Below, piece after piece: positions 18,205 through 26,198 of a stretch of DNA of 41,722 bases. The stretch lies in the NCBI GenBank assembly GCA_019310485.1, contig JAFDEF010000046.1, forward strand, positions 1 through 41,722. Reading direction: 5' to 3'. Each line of letters starts with the position of its first letter. The first letter of the stretch is position 1. A program made the translations under genes and the position numbers. The notes under the pieces were generated by a model that was given only the letters and a program-made list of their open reading frames with translations, had not been told where the DNA came from and made no database searches. The DNA is from Deltaproteobacteria bacterium (GTDB lineage Bacteria; Desulfobacterota; DSM-4660; Desulfatiglandales; HGW-15).

Positions 18205-18990
18205 TTACCATTCACTGTCCAGTTTTTTCTCAACCTGTCCCCAAGAGGATTTCAAGTGTTCAACGGCATCCAGGGCAATATCCAGGTGGATGTCCATATA
18301 CCTGGTGAAAATTTCATTATGCAATTTCTTATCCTTGATTCCCCTGCGTTGGAGCGGCATATCCGACACAAGCATCACCGACCCCACAGGCACCTCATAA
18401 GTATAAGCCACAGAGAACAGGGTCGCGAGTTCCATATCGATAGCCAAGATCCGCTGTTTTCTTAAGTACCCTACAAAGGTGGAATCAAATTCCCATAGCC
18501 TGCGGTCCGTGGTGTAAATGATCCCGCATCTCGGGGTGAACCCGGTTTTTTTGACTGCCCCGATACAGAACATATTTACCGACGATGCAGGAATTGCAGG
18601 AAATTCAGACGGAAGGTAGTGGCGGCTGGTGCCCTCACCGCGAATTGCAGCAGTGGGAATGATCAAGTCCCCGATCTCAAGTGTATCTTCGATACCACCG
18701 CACATCCCCAGCATGACAACTGCCTTGAGATTATCTAGGAACGCAAGGCAGTTTACCACCAGCGCGGCCTGAGGGGAACCTATGCCGAATTCTATCATTG
18801 TACAGTTGATGTCCGGTGCGTTGACAAGCATGAAGTTGCCTTCGTGGTACTCCCCGTGTGTCCTTGACTCAAAAGCTTTCACATACTGCTTGAAATTAGT
18901 GATCAACAGAAAATCGCAAAATTGCCCCAGTGGACAATCTGTGTATCTTTCCAGAGTCTGGCGGATATATTCGTGTTCTTTGAGTCCCAT
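18205..18990 (-). CDS. AMP nucleosidase-like nucleoside phosphorylase superfamily protein
   Basis: A 261-residue protein of the nucleoside phosphorylase/nucleosidase fold. The motif VVMLGMCGGIEDTLEIGDLI, followed by AAIRGEGTSRHYLPSEFPA, matches the short AMP nucleosidase-like branch, which cleaves the N-glycosidic bond of AMP to adenine and ribose 5-phosphate. DMELATLFSVAYTYEVPVG (about 184-202) is the conserved nucleoside-binding Met-Glu region, and SDMPLQRRGIK contains the catalytic aspartate. Finding it ahead of two glycosyltransferase genes and fliC is unusual. A sigma-54-like promoter lies upstream at 19033-19048. The 270-base gap to the next gene shows no clear terminator or promoter, so a shared transcript is possible. 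The substrate could be another purine nucleotide or nucleoside. Confidence 0.82.
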   Translation of the reverse strand: MGLKEHEYIRQTLERYTDCPLGQFCDFLLITNFKQYVKAFESRTHGEYHEGNFMLVNAPDINCTMIEFGIGSPQAALVVNCLAFLDNLKAVVMLGMCGGIEDTLEIGDLIIPTAAIRGEGTSRHYLPSEFPAIPASSVNMFCIGAVKKTGFTPRCGIIYTTDRRLWEFDSTFVGYLRKQRILAIDMELATLFSVAYTYEVPVGSVMLVSDMPLQRRGIKDKKLHNEIFTRYMDIHLDIALDAVEHLKSSWGQVEKKLDSEW

Positions 18991-19032
18991 AAAAACTAAC
19001 CGGCCCCCATGCCCCTGTTGGGATTACGAACA

Positions 19033-19048
19033 AGCACAAAGCATGCCA
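19033..19048 (-). promoter_or_regulatory. Sigma-54-type promoter for the nucleosidase/glycosyltransferase row
   Basis: On the minus strand TGGCATGCTTTGTGCT has GG and GC ten bases apart and matches TGGCAYG-N4-TTGCW at all but one consensus position. It lies 42 bases before the nucleosidase start codon. Confidence 0.6.
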
Positions 19049-19205
19049 ATTCCAAACTTTTACTCTCCGCATGCTCTGGAAGCAATAACCAACAAATGAA
19101 GACGGTCAATTCTTGCCACCCTGGAGTGAAAAATTTTCCTGGTGATCAAAAAATAGCCGAGCGTAGGCTACCGCATGGGCACCCTCTCCCTGAAAAGCAC
19201 GGATT

Positions 19206-19232
19206 TAAGAACTTCTTATAACTGGCCGATAA
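19206..19232 (+). promoter_or_regulatory. Sigma-28-type promoter, distal, before the flgM operon
   Basis: TAAG, 15 bases, then GCCGATAA: the -10 element is a full match to the FliA consensus and the -35 core has one change. It lies 209 bases before the first gene of the operon and points the same way. It would give a leader of about 200 bases. Confidence 0.6.
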
Positions 19233-19395
19233 TTATCATTGCTAAGATACCATGCGAATTTCAGGGTGGAAGGCAGATTGGAAGCCCTTGACCCTTTTGC
19301 CGCATTTCTAGTATTCAACAAATACCTGTGGCTCAGCGTACTCGAACGAGTGAAAGGGGCAGAGGGATATAAAATGCGGGGCTTGAATTTTTTTC

Positions 19396-19422
19396 TAAAG
19401 TTTTTAACTCAGATGCCGATAA
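19396..19422 (+). promoter_or_regulatory. Sigma-28-type promoter, proximal, before the flgM operon
   Basis: TAAAGTTT, 11 bases, then GCCGATAA: an exact match to the enterobacterial FliA consensus in both halves and spacing. Transcription would start about 19429, leaving only a dozen bases before the start codon, just enough for the GAGGG ribosome-binding site at 19429-19433. Confidence 0.88.
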
Positions 19423-19440
19423 GAGGCATGAGGGGTTATT

Positions 19441-19854
19441 ATGGTCATATTTGCATATCAGGTTAACAATGTATTAAGGGTTTACGGGGAGCAGTTGCGC
19501 CAAAACAGACTGCCTGCTAAGGCAAAAAATGAGCAAGGCCGATCCTCTGACACAATTAATATCTCTGCCGAAGGCAGGAGGAAGGCTATTATTGATAAAA
19601 TCGCCTCCAGCATTGTTGACAGGATAACTCAATATGGGCCCCATACCAATATTGAAAAAGAGGTGTTCAAGAAACTGGAGGATGAGTATGGAGGGCGTCT
19701 TGCAGTGGGCAAGGCCAGCCCTGGCGATCTTCTGTTCAAAGTAATTGATGAAGAGGGTGAGACTGTAAATTCGCTTTCCGTAGAAGACTCCAGTTTCTTG
19801 AGGCACAAGCTGGAGCAGATTACTAAAGAAACGGTAAACAAGAATATGATTTAA
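19441..19854 (+). CDS. DVU0524-like FlgM-associated protein
   Basis: A 137-residue protein with the opening FAYQVNNVLRVYGEQLRQN and the stretch DTINISAEGRRKAIIDKIASSIVDRI. This matches the family found next to flgM in Desulfobacterota (named after DVU0524 of Desulfovibrio). Its molecular role is not established; the pairing suggests a part in the FlgM/FliA switch or in export of the anti-sigma factor. No membrane or signal segment is present. It lies directly behind the proximal sigma-28 promoter and 18 bases before flgM. Its short motif DTINIS resembles the DTVNLS segment of FlgM, which is in keeping with a shared partner. Confidence 0.82.
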   Translation: MVIFAYQVNNVLRVYGEQLRQNRLPAKAKNEQGRSSDTINISAEGRRKAIIDKIASSIVDRITQYGPHTNIEKEVFKKLEDEYGGRLAVGKASPGDLLFKVIDEEGETVNSLSVEDSSFLRHKLEQITKETVNKNMI

Positions 19855-19872
19855 TAAACAGGGAGTTAGCCC

Positions 19873-20199
19873 ATGAAAATTGATGATAAGATTATTAGCT
19901 ATGAAATCGGCAAGTATCTCTCCCAATCAGGGCCAGGTGAAGCTGGGAAAATAGATGCAAAAAAGCCTACTGATGCGGGAGGGGTTGAGAAAGGCCCCCT
20001 GGAAGATGATACCGTGGTCAACCTTTCCCAGATTTCAAAGGAGGCCCAGAAGGTAGGAGAGGCCATTTCGTCAGAGATAATGGTAAGGGAAGATAAGGTG
20101 GCTGCTTTGAAGGAAAAGATAGATATGGGAAGATACACGGTTGACCATGAGGCTGTGGCCGAAAAACTTGTCAATGCCTTTATAGAAGAGATTTCCTGA
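19873..20199 (+). CDS. flgM: Anti-sigma-28 factor FlgM
   Basis: A 108-residue protein. The N-terminal half is low complexity and probably disordered; the C-terminal half carries the FlgM signature: VNLSQISKEAQKV (about 49-61), then REDKVAALKEKIDMGRYTVDHEAVAEKLVNAF. FlgM holds FliA (sigma-28) inactive until the hook is finished and is then exported through the flagellum. Here it is itself behind sigma-28-type promoters, the expected negative feedback loop. GGGAG ahead of the ATG is a good ribosome-binding site. It ends 54 bases from the convergent FGE-fold gene. Confidence 0.93.
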   Translation: MKIDDKIISYEIGKYLSQSGPGEAGKIDAKKPTDAGGVEKGPLEDDTVVNLSQISKEAQKVGEAISSEIMVREDKVAALKEKIDMGRYTVDHEAVAEKLVNAFIEEIS

Positions 20200-20253
20200 C
20201 ATCTCCTTTCGTTTACACGGGTCTTCTTTAGTGGTCTACTTAGCGAGAGAGAG

Positions 20254-22182
20254 TTAATATGCAACACACCTGAAGCCCAAAATGTTAGAAAATGACTCAG
20301 GTCCCAGCCTGAAGCGGCTATACAGGCATATGCTGTTCCCGGAGAGCCAGCTTCCGCCCTTAGCGACAAAAGACCGTGGGGCTCTATGTGAGCGATAGGG
20401 ATCATGGGAATGAGTCATAGTCCATTCCAGAACATTGCCGATTGTGTCAGCGATACCAAATTTATTTTCGAATTTTATGTACCTATCTACAGGTGTTGTA
20501 CCGCCCACATTGGATTCGCCGATATTGCAGGAATTTTTTTTCCATTTATTCCCCCAGGGGAAAATGTAGCCCATGGCGGTTCGCGAGGCCGCCTCCCATT
20601 CATCCTCGGTGGGAAGTTTTTTCCCGGTCCAGGCGGCAAAAGCCATTGCGTCTTCCAGACTGACCTGGACAACTGGGTGATTGCTTTTGTTGTGAATTGA
20701 GCTTCCGGGCCCCAACGGCTGGTACCAACATGCCCCGGCTACAACCTTGCTGGCGAGAGATGCATTCCATACAAATTTCTCCTGCCCCGTTTTCTCGTCC
20801 ATTGTTCTCTTGCTTTGAGAAAAATAAACGGTTCCGTACCCAAACTTCTCGGCTGTGGTTCTGTATCCCGTTTTTTCGACAAAAATTTGAAACAATGCAT
20901 TGGTAACAGGGAAACGACCCATGTAGAAAGCCTGTAGGCGAACTTTTCTTTCAGGCCTTTCATCTCCTTTGGATGCCCTGGAGCCAACAACATACTCTCC
21001 TTCCGGAATAAGAACATATTGATTGTAGTATTTGTCTCTAACGCTCAACAGGCTGTCAAATTCTTCTGCAAGAATTTTCGCCTTGGTTATTTTGTCATCC
21101 CCGGCTAGGGCGATGTCAAAATCTTCGCCTTCTTGTAAGGTGTCGACTGCAGGCACGGTTTCCTCATCTTCTTCGAGCAAGTCCGCTTCCTCAAAACCAT
21201 CATCTCCGCCAATCTCCTCAAATGCATCTTCTTCATCTGTCGCTAACCCTTCAGCCGGCCCCCCGATTCCCCCATCCTCCACAAGCTCAATTACTTCGTT
21301 TTCATTCTCAGTTTCGTCAACTTCAACATCATCGTCAACTTCAAGCTCTTCAAATTCCTCCTCAGCATCCTGCTTTTCCAGGGTGTCGTTTGTTTCAATC
21401 ACCTGCTCGAATTCCCCATACTCAGAAGTTTCTTCACCCGCGTCAACTTCATCCTGCTCAGCGTATTCTTCTACAAGGCTCTCATCGTTTTCCGCGGGTG
21501 GTTCGATTTCTTCAAGTGCATGAGGGTCTTCTGTCTCAGATAAAATTAGCTTCTCTCCAAAAGGCGCACTGCTTTCACCTGTTACCAGGCCGGGGGTGCC
21601 GGGGCTTTCGGGCGCATTTTCACCCGCTGCTTCCATTAGCCTGAACCCTAGTTTTTCTGAAAGACCCTGGATCAATTTCCTTAATTCATCTATTTTGCTG
21701 GCCCCATCTGCCCCTCCTGCTTGCGAGAGAGTTCCAGCGCTGGCAAGAACTTCATTAACAACGCCGAGAACATCTCTTATTCGCTCAAAGCCAGGTGCAT
21801 CACCACTGCCGGCCATGTCTGTGAAGGATTTGAGGACTTGCTCCTTCGCTTCTTCAGACATCCCGAATATGTAAGTGGGTGTAATCGTTATACCCTCCGG
21901 GTTGCGCCCTTTTTCGTAGAGTTTTTTTAGATCAGCATTTACTAAAGAACGAAGAGCGCTTAGGTTTTTTTTCCGGTTTTTCGTGGCTGTGGAGTCATTG
22001 CCGGTGTGCCACAGGGTTTTAATAAGCTCGTTGGCATCGATGCTTTGTAATGTCTCCGTTGAGCCTTCGCGTTCATAGTAGGCTCGTATGGCCTGAACGA
22101 GCCTGCATTTTAAGGCCATTTTATTCCGATAACCAAGGTTGGTTATAGCTTCGTCAATTCCACGCAACGTTATTACAGCCAT
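20254..22182 (-). CDS. FGE-fold (SUMF1-type) protein with unknown N-terminal domain and acidic linker
   Basis: A 642-residue protein in three parts. Residues 1-125 form a helical, basic domain I do not recognise. Residues about 205-355 are a disordered acidic linker made mostly of Glu and Asp. Residues about 385-642 are a formylglycine-generating-enzyme/C-type-lectin fold: LIPEGEYVVGS, FPVTNALFQIF, LPTEDEWEAASR, FPWGN, GNVLEWT, GGSWLSG, LGFRCV. The paired copper-binding cysteines of true FGE (C-x4-C) are not both present: the site reads SICLYSRFR, with phenylalanine at the second position. It is therefore probably not a classical sulfatase activator; ligand binding or a different oxidation is possible. 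No ribosome-binding site is visible, and a 111-bp repeat begins nine bases upstream of the ATG. It is divergent from parA. Confidence 0.8.
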   Translation of the reverse strand: MAVITLRGIDEAITNLGYRNKMALKCRLVQAIRAYYEREGSTETLQSIDANELIKTLWHTGNDSTATKNRKKNLSALRSLVNADLKKLYEKGRNPEGITITPTYIFGMSEEAKEQVLKSFTDMAGSGDAPGFERIRDVLGVVNEVLASAGTLSQAGGADGASKIDELRKLIQGLSEKLGFRLMEAAGENAPESPGTPGLVTGESSAPFGEKLILSETEDPHALEEIEPPAENDESLVEEYAEQDEVDAGEETSEYGEFEQVIETNDTLEKQDAEEEFEELEVDDDVEVDETENENEVIELVEDGGIGGPAEGLATDEEDAFEEIGGDDGFEEADLLEEDEETVPAVDTLQEGEDFDIALAGDDKITKAKILAEEFDSLLSVRDKYYNQYVLIPEGEYVVGSRASKGDERPERKVRLQAFYMGRFPVTNALFQIFVEKTGYRTTAEKFGYGTVYFSQSKRTMDEKTGQEKFVWNASLASKVVAGACWYQPLGPGSSIHNKSNHPVVQVSLEDAMAFAAWTGKKLPTEDEWEAASRTAMGYIFPWGNKWKKNSCNIGESNVGGTTPVDRYIKFENKFGIADTIGNVLEWTMTHSHDPYRSHRAPRSFVAKGGSWLSGNSICLYSRFRLGPESFSNILGFRCVAY

Positions 22183-22191
22183 AGTTGATCG

Positions 22192-22302
22192 TTACCCCGC
22201 CCGCAGAAAGCCACGGCTTTAGCCGTGGATGAATGCGGTTAAGGGCGGGCGGGATGTCGTACCACTAAGTCCCGCCGATTGCGAAGCAATTCGGCGAGAC
22301 TA
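22192..22302. repeat. 111-bp hairpin repeat, copy 1 (IS200/IS605-type end or MITE)
   Basis: Identical over all 111 bases to 39301-39411. Inside are a hairpin with CCACGGC/GCCGTGG arms (22211-22228), an outer stem of CCGCCCGC with GCGGGCGG, and a second hairpin around 22273-22296. A hairpin of the form GCCACGGCTTTAGCCGTGG is typical of the right end of IS200/IS605 elements, where it is also part of the TnpB guide RNA scaffold. No tnpA or tnpB gene is present, so this is a non-autonomous copy or remnant. It abuts the start of the FGE-fold gene. Confidence 0.8.
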
Positions 22303-22426
22303 AGTGCTTGCCCGTGGGGCTCCACTGCAAGAATTCGAGAAATCTCACGAAGCTAAATGCAAGACTCATTCCAATCGCTCATCACAAATGACTGAACGGG
22401 AGCATCAATGTGAGGTGAGATCAGAG

Positions 22427-22442
22427 TGGTATGTGTTTTGCA
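22427..22442 (+). promoter_or_regulatory. Sigma-54-type promoter for the parA operon
   Basis: TGGTATGTGTTTTGCA keeps GG and GC ten bases apart and matches TGGCAYG-N4-TTGCA except for the fourth base. It is 70 bases before the parA start codon. Confidence 0.5.
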
Positions 22443-22512
22443 TTAAGCTTGAAAAGGCTCAAGAGAGGGTAATGCGGGCAAAACGCTGAGCCTTTGTTAT
22501 TCAGGTGGGTTC

Positions 22513-23301
22513 ATGGCAGAGATAATATCTATAGTCAGCCAGAAAGGAGGAGTTGGGAAAAGTACCACAGCCATCAATTTTTCAGCAGCTCTTGCTGTAG
22601 CTGAAAAGAAGTGTTTATTGGTGGACTGCGACCCTTTGAGCGCTGCGAGTGTTGGCATGGGAGTCAAGAGCGCAAATCGGACTTTAACGCTCTACCATGT
22701 TATTACCGGAAGAGCCTCTTTGGGGGAGCTTGTTATTCACACTCATCTTAAATCGCTGAAGATGATTCCCTCAGATATTCAACTTCTTTGTGCAGAGACG
22801 CTGTTATCTACAGAAGCCAATAAGGAAAAGGTACTGGCAAACCTCTTCAAGGATATAAAGGCGCAGTATGATTACATAGTGATTGATTGTCCGCCTTCTC
22901 TTGGGCTCATCACGGTAAATGCCGTAATCGCCTCTGAGTGGGTCCTGGTTCCTGTCCAGTGCGAATACTATGCACTGGAGTCGATCAGATATTCATTGAA
23001 GATGATTGAGATATTAAAAAACAGGCTGGGTCTCGATGTCCGAATAGCGGGTATCCTTCTAACCATGTTTGATAGTAAGGAAAAGGTCTCGAGGAAAGTC
23101 GCGGGTCAATGTCGAAGGCACTTCAAAAACCTTGTTTTCGAAACAGTGATTCCACGATGTGTGTCTCTGAAAGAATCTCCTGCAAAAGGCAAACCTATTG
23201 TGCTGACCGATGTCAAGTCGGCTGGGGCACTTAGTTATCTCAGGCTGGCAGGGGAATTCCTGGGAAAAAGCCAGAGCAGAAGGGCTGGAGTTAACAGATA
23301 A
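22513..23301 (+). CDS. ParA/Soj-family ATPase without a ParB partner
   Basis: A 262-residue cytoplasmic ATPase. The deviant Walker A motif KGGVGKST is at residues 11-18, the switch strand is LLVDCDP, and Walker B is IVIDCPPSLGLI. These mark the ParA branch that forms ATP-dependent dimers and moves cargo over the nucleoid or on the membrane. It ends in a basic tail. No parB gene or parS-like repeat is seen, so it is not an obvious chromosome or plasmid partition pair. Orphan ParA proteins often place chemoreceptor arrays, flagella or other complexes. The two following genes are on the same strand, 27 and 5 bases apart, and form an operon with it; they are the best candidates for its cargo adaptors. 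Confidence 0.9.
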   Translation: MAEIISIVSQKGGVGKSTTAINFSAALAVAEKKCLLVDCDPLSAASVGMGVKSANRTLTLYHVITGRASLGELVIHTHLKSLKMIPSDIQLLCAETLLSTEANKEKVLANLFKDIKAQYDYIVIDCPPSLGLITVNAVIASEWVLVPVQCEYYALESIRYSLKMIEILKNRLGLDVRIAGILLTMFDSKEKVSRKVAGQCRRHFKNLVFETVIPRCVSLKESPAKGKPIVLTDVKSAGALSYLRLAGEFLGKSQSRRAGVNR

Positions 23302-23328
23302 GTTTTTTGAAAAGAGGAGTGTACGATC

Positions 23329-23832
23329 ATGAAAGTTACGGAAAGCGAAGTGATTAGAAGGGGCGAACGGGAATTGATTGATGCAATAACAGCCGATTTG
23401 GACTGGGGTTTGATTGAACAAATTTTTAGAGACAAGCATAACTTGGCGATAAGCGAGGATGTAGAATACAAGAAGGGGGATATTGTTAGTTACAACGGAA
23501 AAGTTGCATACAAGTTAGAGTTTGATATCAAGGCTACGCTTTCCATAATGCTTGACAGGGAGGGAAATTGTATATCAGTCGCAAGTTCTGGCAATATGGA
23601 AACAGATGATCAGGACCGGCGTGAACGTTATGAAGAACAGGGAAAAGATATTTTGACTGGGGACAACGCTGGATCGAAGAAAATTTATGAGGGGGCTGTG
23701 GCAGAACTTTGCAAGCAGGACCGGTGCGGTGATGGAGAAGCTGAGTCGCCAGGCCAGTCGCCTGAGGGCAGGTCTAAAACGATTTCCGATGCAGAGCCTC
23801 ATATAGCTGAGCAAATGGTGGAGGTTGATTAG
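23329..23832 (+). CDS. Unknown protein in the parA operon
   Basis: A 167-residue protein that I do not recognise. Residues 1-90 look folded: a helical start, then a strand-rich part (VEYKKGDIVSYNGKVAYKLEFDIKATLSIMLDREGNCISV). Residues 90-167 are hydrophilic, with many Glu, Asp, Gly and Ser, and are probably disordered. There is no signal peptide or membrane segment. GAGGAG just upstream of the ATG is a strong ribosome-binding site. It sits between parA and the zinc-ribbon gene, so it probably acts with them. Confidence 0.75.
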   Translation: MKVTESEVIRRGERELIDAITADLDWGLIEQIFRDKHNLAISEDVEYKKGDIVSYNGKVAYKLEFDIKATLSIMLDREGNCISVASSGNMETDDQDRRERYEEQGKDILTGDNAGSKKIYEGAVAELCKQDRCGDGEAESPGQSPEGRSKTISDAEPHIAEQMVEVD

Positions 23833-23843
23833 TAAGGATGGAA

Positions 23844-25259
23844 ATGATGACAAGTCAAAATGAGGGATCCGGGCGCGACATTTGGGAATTATTTAATGAG
23901 ACCTTAGGCCACCATATCGAAAGATTGATAGGGACAAGGTACGGAATCGCGGGTCTGCCCTTAAATTTTGCAACCATATCGTGTCTTATTTTAGTTACAG
24001 AGCGCGAAAATGAGATTGCGAGCTTTTCATCTGACCCACCAGAGCGTCTTACATCTAAGGGAATTTTGGAAGAGCTGGCCGAAATAGGTCTCCAACCGGA
24101 TAAGGCAATAGAGATAGCGCTTCAGGATATGATTCAAAAGGGCTACTTCCACGTAGACGATGAAGGCAGGTTTTCTACTAAAAAACATGCTGTAAGCATG
24201 GCAAAGCTCCTGGACTGTGTTTTTCCAGGGATGCCCGGGATGAACCTGCTTGCCTATTTTGTTCAGACCGTAGAAGAGGTCCAATCCGGGAGAAAAGACC
24301 TGGAATTTGGGCTCAACCAGTTTGCGCAAGTGCTACAACAGCAAGGCGTTCCCTTAAAAAAAGGTAGAGGCGGGCCAAAAGAGAGTAATAGCTTTGAATT
24401 ACACTTTAGCCAGGCGGAACAAAGTAATAGAAAGGTGCTGAGAGGGAGGGAGGAAGTGGAAGCCTTCCAACAGGAAAGTCTTATTTCCTTTGAGTCCAAA
24501 GTTATTTCCTTACAAGAAGGCTTGCAAAATCTTGAAATCAAGTCAATGGAAGAGCTCTTCTCGGAACAAAGCCGAACTCCGGAAACCTTGCCCGTTGTTG
24601 AGAAAGAAAAGGAAAATCAAGAAGTCAACAGGCCGGAAGATGAAAAAGATGAGGAGCAAGGCTTGACTTCCATGAATCAAGGGCTTCTTCAGACTTCGGC
24701 AACGGAAGAAGCAGAGTTAGAACTCCACGCAGGTGAACGGATCGAAACAGAAAAAACAGTAGAGCTAGATCTAGTTGTTGAAGAAGCGGTCCAAACGGCG
24801 CAGAAAGAATCTGATGTGCAGGTTATAGCTGAAAAGCAAGATTCCGGTAAAGCAGATGATTTGATTGAAAGGCAAATTGCTGCTTTCGGAGAGGAACTTG
24901 CTTTGCAATGCCCTATTTGCAAACAAGGTGAAATTCAATCAGAGAAAACATCCACGGGAAAGACTTATTATAGGTGTTCCAGAAAGGATTGCAATTTCAT
25001 AAGCTGGGGGAAACCGGCTCATGTTGTGTGCCCGGCATGCAATAACCCTTTTTTGGTGGAGACCGTAACTAAGGACGGGGACACAATCTTAAAATGTCCG
25101 CGCGCTACATGCCGGTACTGGCAAAAGAGCCAAGGGGAGAGACTGAACGCTGCTTCACAAGAAAGTTTCTTGAACCAGCAAAAGGCCAAGAAAAAAGCCG
25201 GGTACAGAAGACCTCGAAGAAGGGTGGTGAGGAGGAGAGTTGTGCGCAGGAAGCGCTGA
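23844..25259 (+). CDS. Unknown protein with helical N-domain, acidic linker and C-terminal zinc ribbons
   Basis: A 471-residue protein. Residues 10-165 are a helical domain with winged-helix-like spacing (ILEELAEIGLQPDKAIEIALQDMIQKGYFHVDDEGRFS). Residues about 180-350 are a Glu/Gln-rich, probably disordered linker. Residues 355-435 form two zinc ribbons of the topoisomerase I C-terminal type (CPICKQGEIQ, YRCSRKDC, then CPACNNPF, LKCPRATC). The last 25 residues are a very basic Arg/Lys tail. Zinc ribbons plus a basic tail suggest nucleic-acid or nucleoid contact, a possible adaptor for the ParA two genes upstream. The ATG at 23844 has AAGGA at a workable distance; an ATG at 23838 overlaps that site. 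The folded-acidic linker-folded plan mirrors the divergent FGE-fold protein. Confidence 0.75.
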   Translation: MMTSQNEGSGRDIWELFNETLGHHIERLIGTRYGIAGLPLNFATISCLILVTERENEIASFSSDPPERLTSKGILEELAEIGLQPDKAIEIALQDMIQKGYFHVDDEGRFSTKKHAVSMAKLLDCVFPGMPGMNLLAYFVQTVEEVQSGRKDLEFGLNQFAQVLQQQGVPLKKGRGGPKESNSFELHFSQAEQSNRKVLRGREEVEAFQQESLISFESKVISLQEGLQNLEIKSMEELFSEQSRTPETLPVVEKEKENQEVNRPEDEKDEEQGLTSMNQGLLQTSATEEAELELHAGERIETEKTVELDLVVEEAVQTAQKESDVQVIAEKQDSGKADDLIERQIAAFGEELALQCPICKQGEIQSEKTSTGKTYYRCSRKDCNFISWGKPAHVVCPACNNPFLVETVTKDGDTILKCPRATCRYWQKSQGERLNAASQESFLNQQKAKKKAGYRRPRRRVVRRRVVRRKR

Positions 25260-25270
25260 GATTTGGTTTC

Positions 25271-25292
25271 TAGATTTCGATTAGATTTCGAT
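25271..25292. repeat. 11-bp tandem repeat across the end of the MBL gene
   Basis: TAGATTTCGAT occurs twice in direct succession. The right copy spans the stop codon and last codons of the MBL-fold gene on the minus strand. It is short and probably a slippage duplication between two convergent genes. Confidence 0.6.
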
Positions 25293-26198
25293 CTCTGTTC
25301 CTTCGCGCGCAAAGAAGACTTCCGTGTCGCCGGCATAACCAGGGACGCAGTATTTATCAACTAGCAGGTCTATTTCAGAATCGGTTCGTTCCGGATCGTG
25401 GTGAAACAAAGCTAGGCGCTTAACCCCGGAACGTTTTGCCGCAGCAATGGCATGATCGATCGGAGAATGTCCCCAGCCAAGCTTGGTCGTCACATATTCT
25501 TCATGAGTGTACTGAGCGTCATGGATCAGTAGGTCGGCACCGGCAAAGAAATCCTCCACGCGCTGGTTTTCGTCCCTGGCTATCCGCTCTCCTTCTCGAA
25601 GCATGGCGGGGTTGTAAAAGGGGTCCCGCGGGTCGGTGTCGAACAGATTTTGAAAAGGTTCAGTATCGTACGCGGTACAGAAGCTCTTGTTATTGTATTC
25701 GAAACGGTAGGCGAGGCAGAGAAGAGGATGATTAAGATATTTCGTGATAAGGGTGATGGTATCGCCTAGATCAAACCTTCCTTCCCTGAGATTAATATAT
25801 TTGATTTGGGCTGCCAACTCTGCCTGCCGTACCGGGAAGTAGCGATAAATCCACTGCCCATCAAGGATATCCTTCAGAGTATCTTCTTCATAGGTAACTG
25901 GCCCGTAGACCTCTAACCTGGAATCGGGAAGATAAACCGGTGTGAAAAAAGGGAACCCTTGAATATGGTCCCAATGGGTATGAGTCAGGAAAATCTGCGC
26001 TTCAATATGGCCTTTTACAGGTTTGTGCCTTGCCAAGTAGCTGCCCAACCCCTTGATGCCGGTACCCGCATCTATAATAACACACCTGTCCAACCCACTG
26101 AAGCGTAACTCGATGCAAGGCGTGTTGCCACCGTATTTTAATGTGTAAGGTCCCGGGCAGGGAATGGATCCCCTTACTCCCCAAAATTTTACCTTCAT
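25281..26198 (-). CDS. MBL-fold metallo-hydrolase
   Basis: A 305-residue cytoplasmic protein of the metallo-beta-lactamase fold. It begins MKVKFWGVRGSIPCPGP, a typical opening for a branch often found beside signalling genes. The metal site is LTHTHWDHIQG (H73, H75, D77, H78), with later ADLLIHDAQYT and GWGHSPIDHA supplying further ligands; ALFHHDPERTD holds a last histidine. Relatives include cyclic-nucleotide phosphodiesterases and RNase Z-like enzymes, so a nucleotide phosphodiesterase role is possible but unproven. It overlaps the upstream HDOD gene by four bases (ATGA), strong evidence of translational coupling and a joint function. Confidence 0.88.
   Translation of the reverse strand: MKVKFWGVRGSIPCPGPYTLKYGGNTPCIELRFSGLDRCVIIDAGTGIKGLGSYLARHKPVKGHIEAQIFLTHTHWDHIQGFPFFTPVYLPDSRLEVYGPVTYEEDTLKDILDGQWIYRYFPVRQAELAAQIKYINLREGRFDLGDTITLITKYLNHPLLCLAYRFEYNNKSFCTAYDTEPFQNLFDTDPRDPFYNPAMLREGERIARDENQRVEDFFAGADLLIHDAQYTHEEYVTTKLGWGHSPIDHAIAAAKRSGVKRLALFHHDPERTDSEIDLLVDKYCVPGYAGDTEVFFAREGTEIEI

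Noticed and set aside
19239..19466. A 75-codon open frame between the two sigma-28 promoters
   Set aside because: It overlaps the proximal promoter and the start of the DVU0524-like gene in another frame and has no ribosome-binding site.
20254..20500. C-terminal FGE/C-type-lectin fold as a possible target of a diversity-generating retroelement
   Set aside because: No reverse transcriptase, template repeat or adenine-rich variable pattern is present in the window.
22304..22489. A 61-codon open frame between the 111-bp repeat and parA
   Set aside because: No ribosome-binding site or family motif; it overlaps the sigma-54-like promoter of parA.
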